Shown here: positions 50,226 to 60,888 of the stretch, in pieces | How positions within the stretch are numbered: the first letter of the stretch is position 1 | How the letters are laid out: every line of letters starts with the position of its first letter | Made by a program: the position numbers and the translations under genes | The notes under the pieces: model-generated | Databases searched by the model: none | What the model was told of the DNA's origin: nothing | What the model saw: the letters and a program-made list of their open reading frames with translations, nothing else | Assembly (NCBI GenBank): GCA_008973525.1 | Contig: WACJ01000404.1 | Location: 1 to 64,000, forward strand | DNA length: 64,000 bases | Direction: 5' to 3' | Source: Stenopsyche tienmushanensis | Taxonomy: Eukaryota > Arthropoda > Insecta > Trichoptera > Stenopsychidae

Positions 50226-50430
50226 TATAAAACACTTCTGATAGTTCGTGCGGCACCCAGGTATCCAGCATTTTTATCTTTCCTATTTTGACATTATTTT
50301 TGTCTTTTTTGTATAATTCTTTCATAAATCGATGCTTCTCCGAATGCTCAATTAATATTTCCACCTGCTTTTGTTGCATTGTGCCCTAATTTGAACTTAT
50401 ACAAAAATCTAGCAGTTTTTTTTGTTTTTG
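50225..50430 (-). mobile_element. Mariner transposase fragment
   Basis: The minus-strand translation contains IGKIKMLDTWVPHELSE. The WVPHELS motif marks the linker after the helix-turn-helix DNA-binding region of mariner transposases. The sequence before it (QKQVEILIEHSEKHRFMKEL) lies in the same frame but is not the canonical helix-turn-helix, and the catalytic region does not follow. It is a rearranged remnant. Confidence 0.55.
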
Positions 50431-50560
50431 GCGTCATTTGTTAAACAATAGAAATAGCAAAAATGATTCAATGTTAAAAGGAAATTGAAGAATATTAAGG
50501 TCGATCTTTGACCAATTGAATAATGCAGCACACTTTTCCTTTAGGAGAAAATCAGCACGT

Positions 50561-50690
50561 CCCTAAACATAGAAATCCAGTGGTGTCAGGTCTGGAGATC
50601 GTACAAGCTACGGAATAGAGTACGTCTCCAAGCAAAGAAATCCACTGGTGTCAGGTCTGAGCACTGAGACTGTGCGAGCCACCAAATAAG
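50561..50690 (-). repeat. Tandemly duplicated transposase scrap (SPDLTPLDF motif)
   Basis: Two diverged units about 62 bp long lie head to tail. On the minus strand they read SPDLTPLDFYV and SDLTPVDFFAW. A PDLTPLDFFLWG block is the common form of the last catalytic region in one group of insect DDE transposases. The plus strand about 100 bases further on reads CAYIRNRGGQFEHF, like the C-terminus of the same group but in the opposite orientation, so the locus is rearranged. Confidence 0.5.
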
Positions 50691-50799
50691 TGCCGCCTTT
50701 GCAAAAATGAAAGAGGATATTCTACTTCAGATAACTACATTCAAAATAAAGAAAAGATTTTGTGCGTACATACGAAACAGAGGTGGCCAATTTGAACAT

Positions 50800-52180
50800 T
50801 TTTTTAAAATAAATTTATTTCTTCAATTTTAACAATTACGGAATAGTTTATATGACATGTAGCATATCGTCGGAAAGAGCATACACTAGAAAACATTTTA
50901 AAATTAATTAAGTATATTTTTAAAATTTTCCAAAAAAATTCTATTTCAACAACCCTGACACTTAGGATATAGGGCTCATGTGTGAAACCTAGCAAAAGAC
51001 ACCCCTAACCCTCTAAAAATTGTGTCGGTTCATACACCAAACATCCTGTATATAAAATAGTCGAATATATTATCAATTTCATATTTGTTATTCTAATAAT
51101 TGAATTTACGATTTGGGACTCCTACATGTGACCAATACGTTATAAAATTTGCAGAAAAATTGAGGCAAAGCACAAGAGGATGTTTCGTATTTTTCAAATA
51201 ACAATGAGATTATCATTAAATGATCAGGTCAAGGCAGTTCGATAGCAATATTTTAATGGGTGGTGTCGAAATTCGATTATACACACTTGGAACAATCGGA
51301 GGAAAGATATTCTTTATCGCGCAAATAATGAAATTTTTCCACGAACAAAAACACCAAATACAAAAAGTGATCCTCAACAATTTTTCAGAAGAAAACTTCC
51401 ACGGAAATGCTTCAAATTAATTCGGCAAAAAAGATACAAGCTGCAAACAAGGTTGGAGGTAACGCAGCGACCACGTCGAGAATATTTGTGTCTTTCTTTT
51501 CGGCGAACTACATAAAGTATGCATCACACGAAAAATTCACAAAGAACTTCGCCTCCGAAATGTTAAACTCTTTTAAAAGCACCATTCTTACAGTTGTAAA
51601 CTTTTTCGGCATCGCTCAATTAGCCAAGCGAAATTTATTCTAATTTATACTTGATATAAATCCTCATCGAATTAAATTAACAATAAATTTCATGAATAAT
51701 TTTGCATACGAAAACGGACTTTGTTGTTTTTTTTTCGTCAATTTCGACCGAAAAATAACAGAGCGTTTGTTATTTCGATACTTTTTCGCTTCTCGCTGCG
51801 CGAATTTTCGCGTCGCTTTCAGACGTTTGCGTTTTATTTGAATTAATTAGTGTAGTGATTTTTATGAAATTGGACATACGCCCAATGCTCGTGGCGTCTC
51901 AAACAAGGCTTGTCAAAAAAGGGGTGGTAAAAAAATGAGGGTAGCAATTTTGATCCTCGAACAAAGTGCTCTTTTATTCTTATCAGCGTCCGACGTTTTT
52001 ATTTATATATGGCCATACGAAGCTATGTTCAAGACAATTTAAATAACTGGCAAGAGACAGTGCCATCGATATTTGGAGAAATTGAAAAAATAGCACTTAA
52101 TAAAAATGTAGTACTGATTTGATTCACATAAATTTTATTAATTTTAGTCGATAATTTTTTTTATGAAACCTACGGGAATC
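50800..52180. other. No confident gene
   Basis: Adjacent plus-strand frames at 51220-51420 and 51407-51643 are less AT-rich and overlap by a few bases. The minus strand is also largely open and nothing is recognised, so I leave it uncalled. A CACCAAACATCCTGTATATA sequence near 51035 resembles DNA-transposon ends of the CCTGTATA type. Confidence 0.35.
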
Positions 52181-52182
52181 TC

Positions 52183-52600
52183 TTAACCTTTTGAGGAGTG
52201 AGCAAATTTAAAATCGATGAAGTTGTTGTTCTGTCAGCTCCTATCAGCATAAGACAATCTTCAATTCGAGTCAATTGTAAATAAACACTGTTGATAGCAT
52301 ACAAGACCACGTCATTTGCAATTAAATAAATAAAAACCGTCGATAGCATACAATATTCGGTCATTTCTTTGCGTAAATAAATAACACACTTGAAATTGAA
52401 ATCAATATTAATCGATAAATTTGGGTTAACGATCTATACAAACGAGCGATGTATGCGGGGAAGCTCTCCGTCTCTGTCTCCCGAATGCGCTACGTTCTCT
52501 CCATGTCTCTATCCGTCTCCGAGCTCAATGTACAAAAGTGCTCTTTCTGAATAGTGGAGGGGGGTCCCAGGCCCTGGGATAGTACTCCTTTAGGGGTTAA
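52183..52600 (-). mobile_element. TTAA-CCC family MITE, copy 6 (418 bp)
   Basis: TTAACCTTTTGAGGAGTGAG on the left and, reverse-complemented, TTAACCCCTAAAGGAGTACT on the right, both at intact TTAA sites. The interior holds two versions of the ACTGTYGATAGCATACAA block about 45 bases apart. The first carries GACCACGTCATTTGC, as in copy 3, so copies 3 and 6 share one ancestor that already had the duplication. A CT-rich CTCTCCGTCTCTGTCTCCCG tract is the complement of the purine tract in plus-strand copies. Confidence 0.82.
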
Positions 52601-52609
52601 TCGCCGATC

Positions 52610-53345
52610 GGTTAAGATAAGGAAAAATACGTGTGCTGATGAAAAATAAAAAATGATGAAAGATTGCAATCGTACAAATCGAGGATAGAATTTTTGGCAA
52701 ATTGGATAAATTCTTTCATGAACACAGTTACATCGCAAGATATAAAACAGTCACGTTATCGTGAGATAAAACGAGAACCACTTGACATTCAAAATCTGAA
52801 ACCAGGATCGTCAACACTCTTGAGTGTACATTTCCTGTAAAATCTGTTAATTTTTTTGTATTAATTTAGTGTCTGTGTAGATTTTAGCTACATAATTATA
52901 TGCAAGAATGGTACACATTTTTACCGTTTATGAAGTCTGAGAGTTATCGTCGGGAACTCAATTCAACAGCTCAACATTGCGGTTCTGGTGTGAAGAAAAT
53001 AACTGCATCCATGCACTATAATAAGATATATTTTGACCAATATATGTTTGTATTATCTTTATGTATGCATGGAGCTTAAGAAGAGTTTAAACAATTTGAA
53101 CGATTGCTTGTTAAATGTTCATCAGTATTTTATTGTCACAAAATGCATGTGCAATGTGCATCTTCTGATGGATGAATGGTGTAGTGTGGCTGATGAGTCG
53201 TACTCCGAAACCTGGTCAGCTCTTGAGATCGTCGTACAGTTAAAATTAGACTAATGATTCTATAAGTTTTGCGATATGTCGCTATATTCGATTGAATGCA
53301 TCGTCGAAGCAGTTCAGGTTCAGGCTGATCAGGTTTAGCATCATC
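52610..53345. other. AT-rich stretch without a recognisable gene
   Basis: Short open frames only. No motif seen. Confidence 0.45.
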
Positions 53346-53353
53346 AACTCCTC

Positions 53354-53430
53354 GGCTATTGTACAGCTATTGTACAGCAAGCTCTTGTACAAGCTATTGT
53401 ACAAGCTATTGTACGAGCTATTGTACAGCA
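53354..53430 (+). repeat. Minisatellite, 12-bp unit GCTATTGTACAA/G
   Basis: About six units of GCTATTGTACA plus A or G, some truncated to ten bases, run in one direction. The unit contains the palindrome TTGTACAA. The array keeps a frame open, encoding repeated leucine/tyrosine codons, which explains a 63-codon frame here that I do not call. Confidence 0.85.
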
Positions 53431-53789
53431 GCAGAGAGATTGCAGATAGTATTGCATTAAGAGGAGATTGTTCTCTATTCTAAAGCGCAAAACTTCAAGT
53501 CTATAAATTCAAGAATTGGAACTTTCAGGATATTTTGTAATTGGATTAAGTGTATGATTTCATAGAGGAGACGTATAACTGCATCAATGATGACTTCTAA
53601 ATATGAATATAAATATAACAGCCTCCTCTAGCAAGACCGTCCAGAATTTATTTATTTTCCGACTGATGATATTTTATTCAATTAAAATATTGACACATGT
53701 GTGTACTCTCATCCCTAGAAATAAATTTAAAACTATATCAAGTTCGTATGACATTTTTTAAAACAAAGTTGCTTCATTCTCATCACACG

Positions 53790-54544
53790 TTAACCTGTAT
53801 AATAGGATGATCGCGTATTTGCGAGCGAATTCCAGTGATTCCGAAAGAGCACTCTTGTACGTTGAGCTCGGAGAGAGACAGAGACGGATATAATGCAGCG
53901 CAGTTCGGTAACTGTGAATGGGAGACCGAGACGGAGAGCTTCCTGCGTATATCGCACGATTGTATTGTATCGTTAACCCAAATTCATCGACTAATAATGA
54001 TGTATGAATGATATAATGAATCGATTTCAAGCGTGTTTTTTATGTTTACTTGAAGAAATGACCGAATATTTTATGTTATCGACAGTGTTTATTTATTTAA
54101 TTCGTTCGTCACTGCGTCCAGCAGATTTGTGCGTCTCCGAAGTCCGAGTCTCCGTAAAGCGAATCCAGCGCCTCATTTTTACGTATTTCTATAACGACTA
54201 GCAAATGTTAATTTTACGAACGTCTTTCTATAATGTCTTCCAGATGACAACTATCTAAATATCTTTCAAGATCGACTTCGAAGCTTGAATTCTTACCCTT
54301 GTCTGTTTGCACTTGTCGCATCGCATCGCTATTCCTTCTGTTTACACTCCGAATATCGAATTTGAGCCCCGTGAGTAACAACACTAATTCACGTTGGGCA
54401 ACGAGAGTGTTAAATATAAGCTTCATAGATGCTGTTGTAGTCCTGGCAGATACGTGAATTTATACGGATGATAAGTGGCGGACAAGCAAATATAGCATCT
54501 AAGACTATGAAGATTTTAAATTAGTTCACTACTCAAAGGGTTAA
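53790..54544 (+). mobile_element. TTAA-CCC family MITE, copy 7 (755 bp, long form)
   Basis: Both ends are intact: TTAACCTGTATAATAGGATG on the left and CACTACTCAAAGGGTTAA on the right, with exact TTAA at 53790-53793 and 54541-54544. The outer parts match copy 1 block by block. Compared with copy 1 there are about 315 extra bases, roughly 54102-54415, between the GTGTTTATTTATTTAATT block and the AGCTTCATAGATGCTG block. The extra part is less AT-rich and has a 70-codon minus-strand frame. Confidence 0.82.
54102..54415 (-). other. Extra coding-like segment inside MITE copy 7
   Basis: This segment is absent from the shorter family members. Its minus-strand frame (stop at 54214) reads LVAQRELVLLLTGLKFDIRS and ends LERYLDSCHLEDIIERRS, with balanced composition. 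Beyond the stop a second open stretch contains LYGDSDFGDAQICW. It may be a relic of the autonomous parent element or captured host sequence. I cannot name the protein. Copy 3 has a few similar bases (TTCGTCGCTGCTTG) at the same junction, which hints that the long form is ancestral. Confidence 0.4.
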
Positions 54545-54622
54545 CGCGTGCACGGACTACTCATATAACGATAATTCTCTATCACGCGTAAATGCGAGCA
54601 CGGACTATAAAGTATTAAGATA
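54541..54622 (+). repeat. Short direct repeat around CACGGACTA
   Basis: ACGCGTGCACGGACTA and ACGCGTAAATGCGAGCACGGACTA occur about 45 bases apart just outside the right TTAA of MITE copy 7. The MITE appears to have inserted at a TTAA bordering this older repeat. Confidence 0.45.
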
Positions 54623-54896
54623 TTTTTTATAAGACATGTACCAAAAATTATATAAAATATTTATTTGTCGATTATTTCGCTACGAATAATAAAAATAATA
54701 CGCTAAAGGAAAAACCAACATCGTAAACATTAGTAATTTTGGACCAGATTTTGTATGCTCTTGACTTGCCAATGATTTTAATAACCCTTTTATAACATAA
54801 ACCCATAACGAATTTTAACAACAAGGGTATACTCATTGTAAACACCTACTCTACTTAACGACGCCATAAAACTTAAATTTAGACCAACATCATCCT

Positions 54897-55141
54897 TCAA
54901 CATGATTTGAGAAACAATAAAAGATTGCTCAAATTGAGTGATTGCGTGTCCACTGCCGGATAATCTGTGACAAGGTTACCGATGACATTTTTGTCTTCAG
55001 ACTTGCGTGAGAAAATGCTAGCTGTACTTCCATGTTCAAAAATTCGACACATTTTACGAAATGTTTCACGGATAAAAAATATTTGATGTGATCGCTCCCG
55101 AAATCGTGTGAACGATTCGTACGACACAGAGGAACTAATTT
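54897..55141 (-). CDS. Possible exon or pseudogene, unknown product
   Basis: An open minus-strand frame ends at a stop at 54897 and reads VSYESFTRFRERSHQIFF, then FRKMCRIFEHGSTASIFS, then DKNVIGNLVTDYPAVDTQ. The C-x-x-x-x-x-G-x-x-x-IF pattern faintly recalls the amino-terminal domain of ionotropic glutamate receptors (a Cys, a Gly, then AIFG), but the match is short and the key GPxS is missing. The composition looks coding. No acceptor is obvious. Confidence 0.18.
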
Positions 55142-55619
55142 GATTTTAAGTATTTTTGATCTATCCGCTTGTGGCTGGGAAATGTATGCAAATTGGTTGC
55201 GAACTGTGGGGGTGTAGGAAAAATGATATATGAAAAACGTTCAAATTGAGACTCGTGAAAAGCTTCTCGTAAAGGCGAGAGACGTCTCGAATGATAAAAC
55301 CAAAGACGAAAAATAAACTCAGAAAATTTTATACATATTAAAATCCCGTGTCTTCAAAAGACCACAAAGTAAACATATAAAACGCTCTTACACCGGATAT
55401 GTTAAAATATCGCCTCAAATGGAAAAGCATTTGAGGAATAATATAATGTCGCATGAAGCTACACTCAATAATTCATCAAATAAAATACAGACTGATATTC
55501 TGAAAAAAATACATTACGAAAGCTTCTTCATATCATAAAAACCACCGATAAAATTCTTTGTATTTCTTCTTGTAACACATCCCGGTAACATGAAAAGAGT
55601 GGCACTAAATTATGATGTA

Positions 55620-55800
55620 ACGTAGACCAAGACTTGGTATAATGGGTGAGCTTATAAAAGATTAGGTTCAAATCCAGATCGTGGAAAAAATCACCGAATC
55701 TTATCCTGATTTAACAATTGAAGGCAATGGGAAATCATTACATCCACTATCCTTTAGAAAATCTCCCATGGAGATCGCTTATATAAAATGACAGACAAAA
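55620..55800 (+). repeat. tRNA-derived SINE, best-preserved copy
   Basis: An A box TTGGTATAATGGG at about 55634 and a B box GGTTCAAATCC at 55665-55675 have the normal tRNA spacing. They are followed by AGATCGTGGAAAAAATCACC and a 3' body with GGCAATGGGAAATCATTACA and AAATCTCCCATGGAGATCGC. The pol III boxes would drive transcription from within. The tail ends in an AT-rich stretch. Confidence 0.7.
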
Positions 55801-56147
55801 TATATACTCGTAACCCTATGTATTTTTACGAAATTATGAAGAAAATTTTTATTATAAAATATTTTGAAGAAATTACGTTTTCAAGTTGTATAGTTATGCA
55901 ATAAGCATTTAATTCTGAACACATGTAACAACATTAGTTAAATGGGAAATTAATTTGATTTTTTCCATGTGAGATATTTCTAGCATCAAATTCTAGCACA
56001 AAAATATTTGACCAGACACTTGGGAGACTGAGTATTTAGCTTTGTCTTAAATAGCAGTTTGTTTAATCGTTTTTCGCTCATATTTTCCAATTTATCAACT
56101 GATGTCAGCTCGTGTTTAGTCTAGACTCTAGAGATTTGTTTATATTA

Positions 56148-56250
56148 TTAACACATTTCCGTCGGGTACGCAAATGTGCGTGTTCGGATATTATCGGTAA
56201 ACGCGGGAGACGCACCTATGCGTTTTTACCAATTATCCAATACTTAAAGT
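56148..56250 (+). repeat. TTAA-anchored end with paired ACGCA/TGCGT hairpins
   Basis: TTAACACATTTCCGTCGGGT is followed by ACGCAAATGTGCGT (56168-56181) and ACGCACCTATGCGT (56210-56223). Both are 5-bp stems with a 4-base loop, 42 bases apart. TTAACAC termini with such sub-terminal hairpins occur in piggyBac-like MITEs. No opposite end was found. Confidence 0.4.
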
Positions 56251-56466
56251 CGTAAATTTGATGATTATATTCTATAAATTATAAAATATTTTTGTCACCT
56301 TGGTATGCACACCACAGTTCAAAAATTATTGCTATGTTTACTGATGATACTTCATCCATTTCATGTCAAATGTCTTATAGCTTGATCGGCTGAGAGAGCT
56401 ATGACTAGTCAGCCAGCCTCCATAGCCGCTAGAGTGAGGTTGTGTTTATCGAGTCTGTCGCGCATC

Positions 56467-57475
56467 ATGGATTTCGAAGAACGCATTAGCATTAAATTTT
56501 GTTTTAAGATGTAAAAAAGTCACAAAAAAGCTCAAAGAATACTAAAACTCTGAAAGCTGATTACAAGTGGTATGAGCGATTTAAAAACAGGAATGAGTCG
56601 GTTGAAGACGAACAACCAAAGACCTCAAAAACAGACGAAACTGTACAAAAAGCGGCAAAAAATGTTCGTGCAAACAAATCGTACATGGTTTGTCCAAAGC
56701 ATTTTAACCGATAATTTGCAAATGAGACGAATGAGTGCAAAATTTGCTCCCAGACTTTTGATTGACGAACAGAAGGAAAATCGTGTTTCAGTTTGTACAA
56801 AATTGAAGGATCGTCTTCAAACAGATCCGGACTTCATGGCCAAATTTGTAACTGGAGATGAAAGTCTGTGACTATGACCCTGAGACGAAAATGTAGAGTT
56901 CCCAATGGAAAGCCCCTAACTCCCTTCGCCATAAAAAGGCACGTCAGTCAAAGTCGAACATCAAGACTCTTTGTTTTTTTCGATAGTGAGAGCATAGTGC
57001 GATCAAAGTTCGTTCCAAGGGGAAGAACTGTAAATTCTGGATTTTTTAAAGGCGTAGTGAAACGTTTGCGAAACGATATACGAAGAAAAGCATCAGAGAA
57101 ATGAGCTAATGGCTTCCTTCTTCATCACGACAATGCGCCGTGCCATACATCGTTTCTGATTCGCAAGTTTTTGGCTGGAAAAAATCTTCCTGTGTATCCA
57201 CATCCACCTTACTCGCCAAATTTAGCACCATGCGATTTGTGGCTCTTCCCAAATATGGAGGATAAAAGGAAAACGTTTCGACACCATTCTTGACATTGAG
57301 ATGACCACGAAAGAACAGCTGAGCGCCCTTTCGAAAGAAGCCTACCAAAAATGTTTCCAGTCAATTTCTAGCCAAGCATAATACTTTGAAAGAGATTAAT
57401 TCCATTCCTATGTAAACTTATTACTTTGTTTGTAATAAAATTATTTACCATATTTTATGATCAGATCTCGTATTT
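56467..57475 (+). pseudogene. Mariner transposase pseudogene (second family)
   Basis: From ATG at about 56467, frame fragments follow the canonical order. MDFEERISIKFCFKM and YKWYERFKNRNESVEDEQ lie at the N-terminus. SILTDNLQMRRMSAKFAPRL and FMAKFVTGDES hold the first catalytic Asp context. FVPRGRTVN, a HHDNAPCH block (second Asp) and PYSPNLAPCDLWLF (third Asp) follow. Several frameshifts and stops separate them. The right terminal repeat (57462-57475) reads TACGAGATCTGATC when reverse-complemented. The family encodes about 345 residues, and nearly the full length is represented but inactive. The left terminus is not clear. Confidence 0.85.
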
Positions 57476-57479
57476 CTAT

Positions 57480-58460
57480 ATATTGTAGTAAGAAGTCCTG
57501 AATATTTTCTTCAACTTTTTCTAGAAACTACTTACCACTTAAAAATAATATAACTAATTTATTTATTACCCCCAGATGAATTTGATGAATCTCGATTATA
57601 GACAAGTTAAATATCTCAACGATCAATTTACATATTAACTTGTAGCAAAATCAACACAAAGTCATCGCTTTCATATGCCGACTGTTTTCTGTTTTTAAGA
57701 TATTAACTCTTTAACACATACAAAGCAGTAATTTATGGGATGCTTTATATTTTGTTGATAGTCGGCAAACAAGCCATTTCTTTTGTCTGTTGTCGGTTTC
57801 CATATACAAAAACTAATTAATGCCATTAGTTAACGATGTGAACCGATGTTGTATGCAAATCCTTTAATATGTGATTATTGTGAGAGAAATATGAAGCGAA
57901 TAAGAAATTTCCATCCCATTATCATAAATTAACAATTAGTGTCCATGACACGGTTTTATATTGTAGAGCGTCCAATTAACCAAATTAACGAGCACATCGT
58001 CTATTTGGGAAGCAATGCGCTGGATGCAGGTTGCATTTTTGTGGTGAATTTGCATAAGGAAGTGCAGAACGTGACACTGTAAAGAACCGAGCAAACACTA
58101 TAAAAAATAATGCTGACTAAATTCATAAACATGAATACCAAAAATATTGTTTCAGCGCTGCAAGAACGAGCGCAAATTTATTGCGAAACCAGAATGTTTA
58201 CACGATGAGACATTAAATGGCTGATGTGGACGACAATATTTGAAAAATAATAAGCACTCGGGCCATAAGGCCAAACAAATGTCTATTGAAATTTAGCACA
58301 GGAGTATTATGTTCCTTTAATTTTCGAAGTCAACCACACCGAGTCAATCTCCTACATATCGAAATTTTAACGCAAAAAACAAAATGTTCATCGATCGTTT
58401 CGGTAGAACGTGCCTAGACGTTTTTAGAGCGAATTGTATGAAGCTCATTTACGCAGCATT
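57480..58460. other. AT-rich stretch without a recognisable gene
   Basis: No exon or repeat end that I can name. Confidence 0.45.
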
Positions 58461-58470
58461 GCTTTCATAC

Positions 58471-58670
58471 GCTTCTAATAATTTCGTTGCTTTTAACAAA
58501 CGATTCGTGCACGCCAAGTATTTTTCATGCTTCGAATACTGACAATAAAATTGTATATGTATGAAATGCCAAAAAGAAGTGTAGGACACCGATTTAAAAA
58601 CAAAAATATTCCACAAGGATGCCAAAATTGACATGAAAAACATGATATTGGGCGTGACGTTTATCGTTTC
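58471..58670 (-). CDS. Possible internal exon of a membrane protein
   Basis: On the minus strand, after an acceptor-like GTCTGGATAG, 66 codons are open: ETINVTPNIMFFMSILASLW, then FVFKSVSYTSFWHFIHIQFY, then NRLLKATKLLEA. A donor-like GTATGA follows. The first half is a plausible transmembrane helix with an upstream N-glycosylation-type NVT. Insect chemoreceptors have such exons, but there is no diagnostic motif. The acceptor lacks a good pyrimidine tract. Confidence 0.2.
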
Positions 58671-59101
58671 CTATCCAGACAGTTCAAAGCATTGATTTAT
58701 ATCGTACATCGATTTCAATTTGATTTTATTTTGGGCGGATCACGGAAGCGCCCATTACGTATCACTTGGACATAAAACGCCCTTCGATATGATCACCCAA
58801 GTGACTTGCCAGGGACACAAATAAAGACTTGGCAGACAACTCAAGACTCAATATTGAGAGCACAAAAAGGCGAATATATGATACTAAATTAAAGACGCTC
58901 TGACCCTTCAGTAAACATAGAACAATCATATAGCTTCCATTTATCAGAATTGTATATTTATGTAGCGTTCCCACGGAAATATAAACGACAAATAGCACAC
59001 AAAACCATTTATAGATATGAATTAATATGATTGTAATTGCGCTATTTTGGTGCTTTCGTTTAAGCAAATTCATTTATTACATCAGTGTTTTTCTTCATAT
59101 T

Positions 59102-59164
59102 TTAACCCTTAACTGGATTTGCTATTTTTGACCACACTACCAGTTTAGTGGGTCAAATTTGACC
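59102..59164 (+). repeat. TTAA-anchored piggyBac-like terminus
   Basis: TTAACCCTTAACTGGATTTG is followed by TTTTTGACCACACTACCAG and the palindrome GGTCAAATTTGACC at 59151-59164. A TTAACCCTTAACTGG start with GGGTCA/TGACCC palindromes is a layout I associate with piggyBac-like MITEs of insects. The opposite end was not found. It is different in sequence from the TTAA-CCC family. Confidence 0.45.
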
Positions 59165-59169
59165 TTCAT

Positions 59170-60885
59170 TATTAATATAGTTTTATAATCATAATGCTGT
59201 ATTTAAATGCCATCAACGATCAAGGATTTAACATTTGATATGAATAAAAAATGTGTTAGTCAAGAATATTATTTTTCCCCATATTTATTGTTAATTTCAT
59301 CCAATTTCTTTAAAAATGATGGATCAAATATTCGCTCTTTGTATGAAAATTAGCCTTAAAAAAAGCAAAACAATAGTTGTCGGATGGTCGATAAGAAATC
59401 ATTTTTTGCAAGATAAAATACCTTCTTCGGAAATACATTCATAGTCCAAGGTTGTTCTATAAACCAAATGATATCCGTCGATTGTAGATTTTAATCCGAC
59501 AGTTTACCTGGATTTTACTGTTAAGAATTATAGGACGTGATGCTATGCTAATTCCTTGCCTTATCTTTGATCCTCTTTGTCTGCGTCAGGTAAAATACAC
59601 TGTTGACTTTCAATGTAAATCTGAAATTCTTCAAGAAATATGTACTCTGACTAAAAAATTGACATTCAATAAATTTAAATTCAATGGTATATTCAAAGAT
59701 TTTGCTTTAAATAATTTGAAATAGCTTCTACCATTATCTTAAACAAACATACACGCCGACAAGTATTTGACTTCTGACGGGTATTTATTTATGTCGAATG
59801 TTGTCAGACAAAATGTAAGACAGAGTTCATTGATCGTTACCAAAAAATCTTTGAATTGTCCATGATTCATGCGAAATTCATTGGAACACTAAACTGTCCA
59901 AATAAATACAAATGTCCAATGTATAGCCATCGGAAATGGAAAAGTTTGGACGATCCGCTGATAGTTTTTCGGCTATTAGCTGCGTTGTACACAGTCGAGA
60001 AATTGGACACATTAAGGGCATTTAGTAGCACATGTGTTCTTAATCAGCACTTCTACTCCAATTAGCATGAGTACTTTAATCAAGGAGCAATTTTTCAAAT
60101 CTCATAACAAGGATGTTTTTGACACGACGTAATTCTGGTACGCCATGCTGGTAAAGTGAACACGATGCCTTTAACACAATACGGGTTGTAATTTTTTATG
60201 TTCATGCAACCTTATTGAAATTAATTTCCCCGGGGTTTGCTGCCTTATGAATATAACGACGAACTTTTATTGAATTCGATATGATCCCGTCGAAAGAAAC
60301 CAAATTATTCACAATTACGCGGGGTAAAAATCCACTCAAAAATCATGTTTTTATACGAGGGTTGATCAAATTCTAAGAGATTGTTTTCGAAAAGTTTCTC
60401 CAACAAATATATATAAACATACTCTTTTAACTAAAACAAATAGGATGTCCCATCATCGTAATCCGACTGATTGTATTCATAGGATATCGATTTGCTTGGA
60501 TTGCAATTTATCCGAGACTAATTACGGATGGTTCAAATGAACTTTTGATCCAGAAAAGAAGCACCGAATGGTGAAAGATCTGTTTATGTATGTTATGTAG
60601 GTATTTATTTCCAAGGCTTCCAAAAAGAGAATCAACTCCGAGACTCCAATGAATCCCTTTTTCAAGCATGACTAAGGTTTGTTTGAGAGTGACAGTGAGA
60701 ATTGCACTTTATTTCTCAATTACTGACCTACAATTAACGATGTCTTTATCAAATGCTGATAATAAAATGCCGATCTATGAATCATTGGCAACAAACAAAA
60801 CATATCAGCGATACTATAATAAGGATCGCGAATCATGTCGTTTATATTTGACATGACAATCAGAAGATGCTTATTATTTTTATAC
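59170..60885. other. AT-rich stretch without a recognisable gene
   Basis: One possible mariner-type terminal sequence, TACGAGGGTTGATCAAATTC, occurs at about 60354. It resembles the end at 25391 but has no partner or coding sequence. No exon was recognised. Confidence 0.4.
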
Positions 60886-60888
60886 AGA

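Noticed and set aside
51220..51643. Two adjacent plus-strand frames with coding-like composition
   Set aside because: The minus strand reads similarly well between stops and no domain is recognised. A frameshifted pseudogene remains possible but is unsupported.
53292..53483. 63-codon frame with leucine/tyrosine repeats
   Set aside because: The repeat pattern comes from the 12-bp minisatellite, not from a protein.
58762..59073. 103-codon minus-strand hydrophobic frame resembling a receptor
   Set aside because: Part of it is encoded by the dispersed 30-bp motif also found at 41.9, 48.8 and 63.4 kb, so it is likely repeat-derived.
60354..60400. Mariner terminal repeat (TACGAGGGTTGATCAAATTC)
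   Set aside because: Only one end-like sequence, with no coding region or partner repeat. Noted in the spacer entry but not called.
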